Shown: one piece after another, positions 33,844 to 44,471 of the stretch
How the letters are laid out: the number at the start of each line of letters is the position of its first letter
How positions within the stretch are numbered: position 1 is the stretch's first letter
Assembly (NCBI GenBank): GCA_024195585.1
Contig: SWBL01000212.1
Coordinates: 24,470 to 88,469, forward strand
DNA from: Aureobasidium sp. EXF-3400
Lineage: Eukaryota > Ascomycota > Dothideomycetes > Dothideales > Saccotheciaceae
Length of the DNA stretch: 64,000 nucleotides
Direction of reading: 5' to 3'
Notes under the pieces: model-generated
What the model was told of the DNA's origin: nothing
What the model saw: the letters and a program-made list of their open reading frames with translations, nothing else
Database searches by the model: none
Translations under genes and position numbers: made by a program

Positions 33844-35382
33844 CTATTCCTCTTCTGCCTTGGGTTGCTCTCCTCCTTCTTGACCTTTTTCCCTCAAAGC
33901 CAACTTTTCGGCCTTCTTCTCGGCAATCTTAAGAGCCTTGCGCTCGCCTTTTGTGAGCTTGCCCGAAGTGTTTTCTTGCTTCTCTTCTGGCTTCTTCTCG
34001 GTGGTAGCGTCCTCGATGGAAGCAGTGGCGTTGGGGTTGCCCTTGAACTCGAGCTTTCTGGGAGTCATGAACTCGCGCATGATTTCGTCGGTGACCTTTG
34101 AGCGGCGCTCCTGGAAGGCCTCGACAAATTTTTGCAGTTCCTGAATACAGCGCTTCTTGAGCTCACCAGTCGAAAGAGTGCCCTTGCGGTAGTTTTGCTC
34201 AATCTCCTTGAGTTCTTCATCACTCTCAAGGAAGTAAGAGAGGTAGGTGTATGCAACATCGACGTCGGGGTTACCGCCGTACTTCTCGTGGTCCTCCTTA
34301 GTGGCACCGCCGCCGGAGAAGGCGAAGCGGTTGACCTTCTTCTCGATCTGCTTGGAAGTATCAGACATGAAGATGGCCGAGTTGGGGTCACTGGCAGACA
34401 TCTTGCCACCAGGACCTTGCAGGGCAGTCAAGAACTTTGACAGAACGAGGGCGGTCTTGGGAGCAGGGAACTCCATGCGGTCGCAGTTGTCGCGCAGAAG
34501 ACGGAAGTAGGGCTCTTGGTCAATGGCACAAGGAATCAGGGTAGGGATAGCGGCAATGTGCTTGCGGGGACGAGCCTCCTCATAGTTGGGAGCGCGGAAG
34601 TCACCAGCGCCGAACAGAGTGGGATACGAGGAAGCAAAGGCAGCGACACACTGCTTGGCGGCGTATGCGTTAAGACCAATGTTTGTGCTGCCGTCGAAGC
34701 CCATGGCACCTCTGATCTGGTTGTTTGTGAGGAGAGCCTCGAACTCGGTAATGTTCTGGTAGAAGTGGCCGCCCATGTACTCGTAATCGGTGTAGATGAA
34801 GGTCTTCTTCAGGTCAAAGCCAAGAGCGATGATGTCCTTGCAGTTTTGTTTTGCGTACTCGATGAAGTCGCCGAGGGCAGCGCCCTTTGTGATCTTTCCC
34901 TGGTTCTTGTTGCGGGTGTAGAGGAACTTCTCGTCATCAGTCAACATGACAACGAGGGGCACATCGAAAATGTCTTGCAGCTCCTTGGTAAAGAGGAAGG
35001 GGACGGCATGGCCCAAGTGCATGGAGCCGGAGCTGGGACCACGGCCGGTATAGAGTAGGAAGAAGCCGTATTTCTCATAGTAGTCGAGGATTCTGTCAAA
35101 GTCGCGGTGGCTGAAGAAGAGCTTGCGGCGCATCAGACGATGCGGAGGTTTGCCAGTGACGCGCTCGAAGCGGTCGAGATGTTCCTGGGTCAGGGCGGGA
35201 GTGTTGAATCGCTCGCGAAGGGCCTCGTAGTCGATGGCGGTAACGTTTCCATGCTCGTCGACACCTCCGCTGACATTGTACGGGTCGATCTGCTGTTCCT
35301 TTGCTGCTTGCTTGACCTGCTCGACGGCAGGGGGTGCGCCTACAGCGTCGGCCGTGTGCGGCGCTCCATCGGATGATGCCAT
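33844..35382 (-). CDS. WRS1: cytoplasmic tryptophanyl-tRNA synthetase
   Basis: A 512-residue class I aminoacyl-tRNA synthetase charging tRNA-Trp, intronless. The N terminus has an alanine/acidic extension without mitochondrial presequence features. The HIGH-equivalent is GSMHLGHAVPF (about residue 121), and the KMSKS loop appears as GGKMSASDPN (about residue 327). Eukaryotic-type landmarks include PPHRLMRRKLFFSHRDFD and the DDEKFLYTRN segment. Length fits eukaryotic cytosolic enzymes rather than the shorter mitochondrial form. The C-terminal 60 residues are Lys/Glu-rich, as in fungal versions. The start at 35382 precedes the usual N-terminal helix and has no competing upstream ATG. Confidence 0.95.
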   Translation of the reverse strand: MASSDGAPHTADAVGAPPAVEQVKQAAKEQQIDPYNVSGGVDEHGNVTAIDYEALRERFNTPALTQEHLDRFERVTGKPPHRLMRRKLFFSHRDFDRILDYYEKYGFFLLYTGRGPSSGSMHLGHAVPFLFTKELQDIFDVPLVVMLTDDEKFLYTRNKNQGKITKGAALGDFIEYAKQNCKDIIALGFDLKKTFIYTDYEYMGGHFYQNITEFEALLTNNQIRGAMGFDGSTNIGLNAYAAKQCVAAFASSYPTLFGAGDFRAPNYEEARPRKHIAAIPTLIPCAIDQEPYFRLLRDNCDRMEFPAPKTALVLSKFLTALQGPGGKMSASDPNSAIFMSDTSKQIEKKVNRFAFSGGGATKEDHEKYGGNPDVDVAYTYLSYFLESDEELKEIEQNYRKGTLSTGELKKRCIQELQKFVEAFQERRSKVTDEIMREFMTPRKLEFKGNPNATASIEDATTEKKPEEKQENTSGKLTKGERKALKIAEKKAEKLALREKGQEGGEQPKAEEE

Positions 35383-35804
35383 TTTGAATGTCTCGAGAGA
35401 TCAAGTCTGAGTGACTCGCTCGACTTTCTTGTCAATAACGGCTATACCCCGCTGGTCTGTGCGCTCTTTGTCCCTCCCTGCCAATCCTATACCAAGATAC
35501 TTTCTCTTGTCTGTCTCCAACATCGGAACCTAAGCCTGCTCTTTTCGCATCTTTGCCTTTGTGCTCTCAATAAGCGCCATGTCATTTTTTCCCAGTCCGT
35601 GACACAGCCACCTCCAAGTCTCTGTACCTGATCGGCCATCCTACGTCACCATATACATACGCCTTGCTATATTCATCTTCCGTTTCCTGGCGCTCATTGA
35701 AAACACATATAGACCTCATAGGCTGTAGCAGTAGACCAAACACATGTTCGTGTCAACTTTATACATCTCACCACTAATTGAACACTCTCGGTCCCCTCCC
35801 CACC
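35383..35804. other. divergent promoter region
   Basis: About 420 bp between the tryptophanyl-tRNA synthetase gene and the TRK gene; pyrimidine-rich. No specific element recognised. Confidence 0.45.
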
Positions 35805-37930
35805 ATGATGGCACATCTTAAATCTTGGAGAGATCATCTACCGTCTTGGCTTCGAAACATTCGTCTCAACTTCTACAGGTTGCATCTCTATTACTTCATC
35901 TTCACCATCCTTCTATCCTCCATCATCGTATATGGCAGCACTACCAATGGCAACTCTGGCAATGCCCAGAACCAGTTCAATCTGCGTTACATTGACGCCC
36001 TCTTTCTCTGTGCCAGTGCCATGACCAACAGCGGTCTCAATGTCGTAAATCTTGGAGCTATAACTGGTTTCCAACAGGCTGTGCTTTTCATCCTCATTCC
36101 TCTGGGTAATGTCATGGTTGTCTCCATGTCCACCGTTTACATCAGGAAGTACTTTTTCAGAAAGAAGATCAGACACTTCCTCCATCATTCCAAAGCAGGA
36201 AGACAAGTCGCCAACGACATTGAGCGGGACAGCATTTCACATCAGAAGATTCACGACACTCACCAATCCGACCGCACCGTCAACCCTTCGTCGAGCACAG
36301 TCCCAAACGATCACAACATGACTGCTGAGCTACGGAGCAGAAAAGCTCCAAAGAAAGACCCAAACCCTCACCATCTGACTCATTTCGGTGGCTTCCCCTT
36401 CCCCTGGGAGAGTGTAGGTGTCCAGAATATTTTGCACGCGCCTTTCCAGAGATTACACAGCCGTCCCCAAGAAAAGGCTCACGACTACCTTTCTTTCAAA
36501 CCTGCCCTAGACTCTAGAGGCAGGTTTCTATCTTTGGATGAGCGACAGCGCGAGGAGTTGGGCGGTGTCGAGTACAAGGCTCTCCATTTGTTGGGTTGGC
36601 TGCTTCCAGCATACCTCGTTTTCTGGTTTCTGCTCGGTATTGTCATACTAGTGCCATACAGCTACTATGGGCCACTGGCGAACGTACTTCGAACCTCGCA
36701 GCCGGGTAATCTTGAACCGGGATGGTGAGTCCTCTGGTACTCAGATTGCGCTCTGTAAACTAACGAGTATCAGGTGGGCTACTTTCGTAACCATGTCATC
36801 ATTTTGTAACTGTGGTTACAGTCTACTGGATCAGAATATGATAGGTCAGTGTACTTTTTTTGAATGTCCAGGTCGCGAGAATTAACAGTGTTTCAGCGGT
36901 CCGTGGCTATGAGTTGACTCTCATCGTGACCGGTGCTCTTATCCTTGTTGGCAACCAACTCTACCCAGTGTTCCTACGATTTATCATCTGGTGCCTGTAC
37001 AAACTGGTACCCAAAGACTCGGAGCTCCACCATACTTGCGCGTTTTTGTTGCATCACCCGCGCAGATGTTTCATTCTACTCTTTCCAAGCATCAACACGT
37101 GGTATCTACTGGCAGCTCAACTGGGTATCGACTTCTTCCTGTGGGCGTTCTTCGGCATCCTAAACCTTGGTCTTCCCGCCATACAGAGCATGAGTGCAGG
37201 ACAGCAAACACTTGTTGGATTGTATCAAGGTCTGGGTGTCAGAGTTGGTGGTCTCTACGCAGTCCTGATCAGTAGCACTGCACCAGCTTTGCAGATTCTG
37301 TATTTGGCGGGGATGTACATCTCTGGTTTTCCGATCATCGTTTCGCTCCGCCAGACTAACATCTACGAGGAGAGGTCTCTCGGAATCGAAAACAATAGCG
37401 ATGAGGATGCAGAAAAAAAAGGCGAACAATCTTACATCTCCGAACACATCCGCAAGCAACTCGCATACGACTTGTGGTGGCTCATCCTAGCAATCTGGCT
37501 GATAACGATTATTGAGCGCCATGACATAGTAGCTGGAGGAGAGTACTTCACCATCTGGGCCATTGTTTTCGAGACTGTTTCAGCTTATGGCACGGTTGGA
37601 TTGTCGTTGGGTGTTCCTTACGACAATTACTCATTCAGTGGAACATGGCACACTCTGAGTAAATTGATCCTCATTTGTGTCATGATTCGAGGAAGACATC
37701 GAGGGTTGCCATATGCGATTGACAGAGCAGTGCTGTTACCAGGAGAGGAATTGATGGAGAAGATGGATAAAGAGGTTAATGGTAGACGCGGCAACAAGAA
37801 CAGCGCCCAGTGGAATGAGGAAGAACAGAGAGTCCGAAGAGAGGAAGAAGGGTCACAGGCTGAGAGTCAGGATCGAGGTCAAGATCCAGAAGGACATGAA
37901 GTCAAAGGCACACAAGAAGGTCCCTCATGA
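35805..37930 (+). CDS. TRK1: TRK-family potassium transporter
   Basis: A 674-residue plasma-membrane K+ uptake protein. Exons are 35805-36724, 36774-36844 and 36897-37930. The first ATG in frame is used. All four P-loop selectivity elements are visible: SAMTNSGLNVV (1), SSFCNCGYSLLD (2), YQGLGVRVGGLY (3) and ETVSAYGTVGLSLG (4), each flanked by hydrophobic helices. The splice between exons 1 and 2 rebuilds the helix before P-loop 2 (WWATFVTMSSF), confirming it. The hydrophilic loop between MPM units 1 and 2 is much shorter than in yeast Trk1, hence the smaller size. The segment GRHRGLPYAIDRAVLLPG near the end is a fungal TRK hallmark. It may be Trk1 or Trk2; the number is not decidable here. 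Confidence 0.93.
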
Positions 37931-38442
37931 GAGGATGATCGGGTTGTAGCCATTGCAAAAATTCATAATTCTTTCTAGACACAGAGCCGTGTCCTTTGAG
38001 AGCCATGCTCTTGTCAGCTCTCTTTCGTTGCAACTCCTGATTAAACCACGACCGGACAACACATGTATGACAGAACATCGTACAGTTTGTCGAAAGAGTA
38101 CGAGGTTCCAGAGGTTGAACAAAGGACGGTGGTTGAAGCAAGTAGCAAGCGACGACAAAGAAACACAACATGTCAAGATCGGCAGATGTCAGGCGTGCGG
38201 GACAGGGTCGGGAGATTCGGAGGCCGACGCCGACTGGCTGAACAAAAACTGGCATCGTCATGCTCCCGCTGACCACGCCAAACTTGAGGGGGAGCAGCCT
38301 TGCCGTTTCTGCTCTCTGCATGGAGCATTCCACCACCTGAGTGACCCAATTATTGCTTCCTTTTTCTTCTTCGACACTGTTTCGTTTCTCCATCGCTCTC
38401 ATTTACCCACGTTCAACAACATCACCCACAGCATGCAACAAG
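37931..38442. other. intergenic, promoter of the PRELI gene
   Basis: About 510 bp. Frames on both strands are open for 160-170 codons but overlap each other and show no domain, so I treat them as chance. Confidence 0.45.
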
Positions 38443-39204
38443 ATGGTCAAATTCTACTCCACCTCGTATAGCTACGACTACTCTTTTCCCGCCGTGTCGC
38501 TGGCCTACTTCCTGCGCTACCCGAACCCATACAGCACACACGTGCTCTCGACCGATGTCATCTCGCGCGAATACGATCCCGACACCCAGCGCCTGACCAC
38601 CGTTCGTCTACACCTCAAGCGAAGCAAACTTCCTGCAGCCATTCTCAAGCTCCTGCCACGCAGCATCATGGGTGGCTCTGAGAACGGCGACAGCGAAGCT
38701 TACATCCTCGAGACAACCGTCGTCGATGCCAAAGAAGGATGGATGGAGGCCGAGAGTCGCAACCTTGAATGGACTGGTGTCTTGAGCGTCATTGAAAAGC
38801 AGGTCTTCCGCCGACAAACCCTTGAATCGCAACCAAAGATCACTGCTGCCGTCGATCTATATGGCCAGCAAGCATCCCAAAGGACAGATGTCACAACCAC
38901 AGTCACGCTACAATCACGCATCGGCGAGAATATTCGTCGTAGAAAGGCACAAAGACAGGCTGAAGCAGAGGCTGTCGAAGAGGAGGCTCCGCCGGCTAAG
39001 CTTGGATTCTTCAAGTCGTGGGCTGCTAGTCCCATGCAGCGATCTATTGAAGTCATTGGCCTCCGCCGCGCTGAAAAGTCACAGCCAAAGGCAAAAGAGG
39101 GAATGACGGTGGTGCTTGAGCGACTGCGAAAGGGCGGACTGGTCGCTGTGCTCGAAGGCATGCGTCAGGATCGCGAGCTCATGTTTGCGGGTGCGCAAGC
39201 TTGA
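38443..39204 (+). CDS. PRELI/MSF1 domain protein (Ups2/PRELID3-like)
   Basis: A 253-residue intronless protein with a PRELI domain starting at the N terminus, as in the family: MVKFYSTSYSYDYSFPAVSL, then YPNPYSTHVLSTDVISREYD, TTVRLHLKRSKLPA and MEAESRNLEWTGVLSVIEKQ. These intermembrane-space proteins, with Mdm35/TRIAP1, carry phosphatidic acid or phosphatidylserine between mitochondrial membranes. The N-terminal pattern and the NL-W segment are closer to Ups2/Ups3 than Ups1 in my reading, but that is inference. The C-terminal third is Lys/Arg/Glu-rich helical (RRRKAQRQAEAEAVEEEA). The ATG is chosen because the domain begins immediately after it. Confidence 0.88.
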   Translation: MVKFYSTSYSYDYSFPAVSLAYFLRYPNPYSTHVLSTDVISREYDPDTQRLTTVRLHLKRSKLPAAILKLLPRSIMGGSENGDSEAYILETTVVDAKEGWMEAESRNLEWTGVLSVIEKQVFRRQTLESQPKITAAVDLYGQQASQRTDVTTTVTLQSRIGENIRRRKAQRQAEAEAVEEEAPPAKLGFFKSWAASPMQRSIEVIGLRRAEKSQPKAKEGMTVVLERLRKGGLVAVLEGMRQDRELMFAGAQA

Positions 39205-39942
39205 TGAGCTCCCCTCATCAGTTCCCTCGACAAAACTCTCGGGTCAATGAAACCGAACATGAGGAGGTGGACAAATTGTATCAAGAATTTCTGGCATTTC
39301 AAATAGGTTTTAGCGCGGCGTTCTGGGCATTTTTTCAGCGTACACACGATTGGCACTGAGCAAGATAACAACGAAGACATCAACACATGGTCTATCTGCT
39401 CATCGAAGGAAGGAAGGATAGGTATCAGAGGGTTTTACTGTATTTTTAGTATTCACGTCTTGAACGAACCAACTCATCTCTCTTTTAGTCTTGATTGACG
39501 AGCAAGTATCTTTTCTGAACAGCCTTGCGGTTTTCTTGTTGACAAGAAAGCCATGTGAAATAGCTGATGAAGCAGTCAGAATATAATTGGATGGAAGGTG
39601 CGATTGATGGAAGTCGATAAAACAGCAGGCGGTGGACTGTGCTCAAGCATTTTACGAGGCAGTCGCGACTCTGCGCGTGTCTGGAGCGGATTTGGTGATG
39701 CTTCCTACTTCTCTTGGCTGCTCTTCTTCCCTTCGCATCTCGCATTGCCTTTTGCTTTCCCGTCCCCTCTCCTCCACCATCCGCCGCCATCGTAATATCG
39801 GCATTCGCGCCGCTAATCATCCACTCTACATCGACTCTGTCCATTGCAGAAACAACATCTCGCGCACGTTTACCATTTCTCCTGGACCAACCTTTTTAAT
39901 TCACCTCCCGCCGCAAGGCGACCACACCTGTCCACCCACATC
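39205..39942. other. intergenic, promoter of the ISWI gene
   Basis: About 740 bp with pyrimidine-rich tracts toward the ISWI start. No gene recognised. Confidence 0.45.
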
Positions 39943-42900
39943 ATGAACGGCAACGGAGATGGCGACCACACCATGCGTGTACGTACCACCATCATCTACT
40001 CCCTCCACCATGGTCTGCTTCTCAAAGCTCCAATCTATGGCTCCCCCTCCTCTGCCATACGAGAGCCAACCTCTCAAAAGACCGACGCGACAATATAAAC
40101 CACGACATGTGCTAATGTTACGATTGTAGGATGTGATCGATACGCCTGACTACACTGTGAGCTACAAACGCGCCTTGCCATATACAAACGCGCACATACT
40201 AACAACATCTCAGGACTCGGACACTGGCATGACCACCACAGAAAGCAGCATTGCTGGCGATCTAGACGGCAGAAAGAAGAGATGGGAAGGTCATGAGCTG
40301 AGAAAGACCGTCCTGGGCAAGAAGCACGACAAGCTGGGCATGTCAAAGGTACTCAACACACGCCGCTACCATCCACCTTGACCTCTTTTCTCACAGCTGT
40401 CTACAGGAAGACGACTCTATCCGCCGATTCCGTTACCTTTTAGGCTTGACCGACCTCTTCCGCCATTTCATCGACACCAATCCCAACCCCCGCATCAAGG
40501 AGATCATGGCCGAAATCGACCGCCAAGACGAAGAAGAAAAGGCAAAAGCTGGCAAAGCACAATCGCGCAAAGGAGGTGCAGGCGGCGAAAGAAGGAGACG
40601 TACAGAAAAGGAAGAAGATGCTGAGTTGCTCCGCACCGGCAAGCATGAAAGCGATGAATCCCGCACAATCTTCCGCGAGTCACCGTCTTATGTACAGGGT
40701 CAAATGCGCGACTACCAAGTGGCTGGTTTGAACTGGCTTGTCTCGCTGCATGAGAATGGTATCTCTGGTATCCTGGCCGATGAGATGGGTCTGGGCAAGA
40801 CTCTTCAGACAATTTCCTTCATCGGATACCTACGCTTTGTCTGCAACACCACTGGTCCCCACTTGGTGGCTGTACCAAAATCCACTCTTGACAACTGGAA
40901 GCGCGAATTTGCTAGATGGATTCCGGAGATCGACGTTCTGGTTCTCCAGGGTACAAAGGAAGAGCGTGCAGTCATCATGAACGAACGCCTTCTTGAAGAG
41001 AAATTCGACGTTCTTATCACGAGTTACGAGATGATTCTCCGCGAAAAGACGCACCTGAAGAAGTTTGCCTGGGAGTACATCATCATCGACGAGGCTCACC
41101 GTATCAAGAACGAGGAGTCGTCGCTCGCACAAATCATCCGCATGTTCAACTCACGCAACCGCCTTCTCATTACCGGAACTCCCCTGCAGAACAATCTGCA
41201 TGAACTGTGGGCCTTACTCAACTTCCTTCTTCCTGACGTCTTTGGTGATTCAGAAGCCTTTGATCAATGGTTCTCTGGACAGGATTCCGATCAAGAAACC
41301 GTCGTTCAGCAACTGCACAGAGTTCTGCGCCCTTTCTTGCTGCGCAGAGTCAAGGCCGATGTCGAGAAGAGTCTGCTGCCCAAGAAGGAGGTCAACTTGT
41401 ACATCGGCATGTCCGAGATGCAAGTTAACTGGTACAAGCGCATCTTGGAGAAGGACATCGATGCAGTCAATGGTGCTGGTGGAAAGAAGGAGTCAAAGAC
41501 TCGTCTGCTCAATATTGTCATGCAATTGCGCAAGTGCTGCAACCACCCTTACCTTTTTGATGGTGCCGAGCCTGGTCCGCCATACACCACTGACGAGCAT
41601 CTCATTTACAACTCGGCCAAGATGCTAATGCTCGACAAACTGCTCAAACGTATGAAGGCACAGGGAAGTCGTGTTTTGATTTTCTCGCAGATGAGCAGAC
41701 TTCTGGACATTCTCGAAGACTACTCGGTCTTCCGTGGATACCAGTACTGCCGTATCGATGGTTCAACAGCTCACGAAGATCGTATTGCGGCCATCGACGA
41801 GTACAACAAGCCTGGTTCTGAGAAGTTCCTCTTCCTTCTGACCACCCGCGCTGGTGGTCTCGGTATCAACTTGACAACTGCAGACATCGTCGTGATCTTC
41901 GACAGTGATTGGAATCCTCAAGCTGATTTGCAGGCCATGGACCGTGCTCATCGTATCGGTCAGACCAAGCAGGTTGTCGTCTTCCGTTTCGTCACTGAGA
42001 ACGCTATTGAGGAGAAGGTGCTTGAAAGAGCCGCTCAGAAGCTTCGTCTGGATCAGCTTGTTATCCAGCAAGGACGCGCTCAGCAGGAAGCTAAGAAGGC
42101 CGCTTCCAAGGATGAGCTTTTGAACATGATCCAGCACGGTGCTGAGAAGGTGTTCGAAGCAAACGCTGAAGGCGCTTTCTCAAAGAATGGCGAGATCACC
42201 GAAGACGATATTGACGCGATTCTCAAGAAGGGTGAGGAGCGTACCGCTGAACTCAACTCCAAGTACGAGAAGCTCGGCTTGGACGACCTCCAGAAGTTCA
42301 CTTCCGAGTCGGCCTACGAGTGGAATGGCGAAAATTTCGAGAACAAGAAGAAAGTGGAGATCGGCATCAACTGGATCAATCCCTCAAAGCGTGAGCGCAA
42401 AGACCCGGCATCCTACTCGATGGATAAGTACTACCGAAACGCTCTTATGACGGGCGGCAGGACTGCCGACCCCAAGCCCAAGGTCCCACGCGCACCCAAG
42501 CAACAGGCCATGCACGATTACCAGTTCTTTAATCCTCATCTCGCAGATTTGCAAGATAAGGAAACCGCGTGGTTCCGTAAGGAGAACAGCATCAAGGCAC
42601 CGCTCGCTGAGGGTGATGACGAGGACAAGGAGCAGCGCGAGCAAGACCAAGCCCTGGAACAACAGGCTATCGATGACGCTGAGCCTTTGACTGAGGAGGA
42701 GCAAAGCGAGAAGGACAAGCTTGCTGCGGAAGGTTTCGGAGACTGGAACAAGCGTGATTTCCAGCAGTTCATCAACGGGAGTGCCAAGTATGGACGCACA
42801 AACTATGAGGACATCGCCCTGGAGGTCGACAGCAAGGAGCCTGACGAGATCAAGGCCTATGCCAAGATCTTCTGGAAGCGCTACAAGGAGATTGCCAACT

Positions 42901-43577
42901 GGGAGAAGCACATCGACTCCATCAACGAAGGCGAAGAGCGTCGCGCAAAGGTCGTCCAGCACGGCAAGCTCCTCCGCCAAAAGATGGGCCTGTACCGCGT
43001 ACCGTTGCAGCAGCTCAAGATCAACTACACTGTCAGCACTACGAACAAGAAGGTCTACACCGAGGAAGAAGACCGCTTCCTTTTGGTTATGCTTGACCGT
43101 TTCGGCCTGGAGAGTGAGGAGCTGTACGAGAAAATTCGTGACGAGATTCGCGAATCACCACTTTTCAGATTCGATTGGTTCTTCCTGAGCAGAACGCCAC
43201 AGGAGATTGGACGTCGCTGCAACACTCTCATCACCACTGTTGCTAAGGAAATGGCCGAGGCGAATGGCGAGAAGCTCAATGGCTCGAAGGGTAAGAGAGC
43301 CGCCGATGAGGAGTCGAGTGAGGAAGAGGAAGTCAAGCCTACTACCAAGAAGGCAAAGGGCAACGTCAAGGTACGCGCTGAATGATGCATATGAGCAGAC
43401 ATGAAACTGACAGTTTTACAGAATAAGCAGCTCGACACGGTTAAGGGTGGCAGCAAGGCAGCATCAAACGCATCGTCTCGTGCAGGCAGTGTGGCATCAA
43501 CCGGCTCCAACGGAACCACAAAGGGCGGCGCCGCTGCTGTTGTGACCAAGAGCGGCAGAGCATCACGCAAGAAGTAG
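39943..43577 (+). CDS. ISW2: ISWI-family chromatin-remodelling ATPase
   Basis: An 1105-residue SNF2-family ATPase that slides nucleosomes. Exons are 39943-39978, 40130-40156, 40214-40348, 40407-43370 and 43422-43577; the first two coding exons are tiny. The N-terminal basic segment [20 protein letters not shown] corresponds to the AutoN region. Walker A is DEMGLGKT (about residue 191) and Walker B is DEAH (about 294). Helicase C motifs include [18 protein letters not shown] and [15 protein letters not shown]. The C-terminal HAND, SANT ([20 protein letters not shown]) and SLIDE ([17 protein letters not shown]) modules identify ISWI rather than CHD or SWI2. Isw1 versus Isw2 cannot be settled; filamentous fungi usually have one such gene. 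The last exon adds a Ser/Gly/Lys-rich tail. Confidence 0.95.
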
Positions 43578-43784
43578 AGCTGATCGCTTCATCATCTCTT
43601 TTTTGGTTCATGGGCATTTCTACAAGGAAAGCGGAGTGGCTGGGGCGTTGATATGCGATTGCTTTTCTGAATGGTTCTATCACTATTTTTGATGACTTGC
43701 TATGCAGGAGTTGTTCTTTTACAGAAAAGGACCCGAGTACGGTATAAAAGAAATGAACGGCGAAGAAGCTCGCTATTTTTGATT
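43578..43784. other. ISWI 3' flank
   Basis: Short spacer holding the ISWI 3' UTR and ending at the relic described next. Confidence 0.4.
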
Positions 43785-44050
43785 CACTACTCTCATCTTT
43801 GCCAAGAGCAGCATTTGCTTTGCTCTCCTCCGCATCGACACAAACATAGGCATTCGCGTGATCCTTTACGTTAGCATCTTCCTCTCCTTCTGCTATAGCT
43901 TTGTCACTATGGCCGCCTGCTTAGCTATCTGCGTACCCGTCTCGGTATTAAGGACTAGGATTGGTAAACATACCCTCTATACATAATAAAGAATGGTAAA
44001 TTTTATCCTAAGAGTGTTTTGGAGATGGTAGGAAGAGGCTAACACTATCG
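43785..44050 (+). pseudogene. decayed partial copy of the rhodopsin-domain gene
   Basis: This stretch aligns with 24275-24544 of the rhodopsin-domain gene, including a 24-base identical run (43803-43826 against 24294-24317). Further matches are an ATCTTCCTCTCCTTCTGCT block and the intron-2 remnant GGAAGAGGCTAACAC. The copy is riddled with substitutions and small indels: frames break, a TAG and TAA appear, and the acceptor CAG is gone. Because intron sequence is retained, the copy arose at DNA level, not by retroposition. No start, no LDDW segment and no 3' part are present. It is a dead fragment in the spacer between ISWI and the FSP1-like gene. Confidence 0.85.
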
Positions 44051-44471
44051 TTTTCCTAAACGTGTTATTGAATTGACTCTTGGATCGATGTTTTGAGCTT
44101 GTCCATTATTCCTTCCCCTAAAAGTGATGTGCTCACTGCCGCCATTGTGGTTTTGCGAGGGACGGACGTTGCTGTTCGTACCCCGCCTGCTCGTAGGATG
44201 CCGGCCGCGCGTGCCGTGCTCTTCGGCCGCAGGCCTCGGCCGAGCCTTCCGGCGCGAAGAACCAATCGGAGCTCCAAGATGTTCTCGGTGCCGCTACCGC
44301 CGCGCTTATCAGATCCGATGTGGGCTGCCGGGATGAAAGTCAGTCCATTTCTTAGGGGATGAGGGAGGATGTATATAAGGATGTGATCGTTTACTCGGAA
44401 TTCAAGTCTTGCCCTTTGCTGATTTCCCTTTTCCATAACCTCCTGAGCTTCTATCTGTGTGTAAAGAAACA
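44051..44471. other. promoter region of the FSP1-like gene with GC-rich island
   Basis: Contains a GC-rich, CpG-rich patch (about 44160-44340) with GGCC/GGCCG-containing short palindromes. Frames on both strands are open through it, which is expected of GC-rich DNA. Not annotated as a gene. Confidence 0.4.

Noticed and set aside
35778..35804. Longer TRK N terminus starting at 35778
   Set aside because: The codon there is TTG, not ATG; the first ATG in frame is at 35805.
37902..38471. Overlapping 166- and 172-codon frames on opposite strands
   Set aside because: They mirror each other, contain no motif and sit in the promoter of the PRELI gene.
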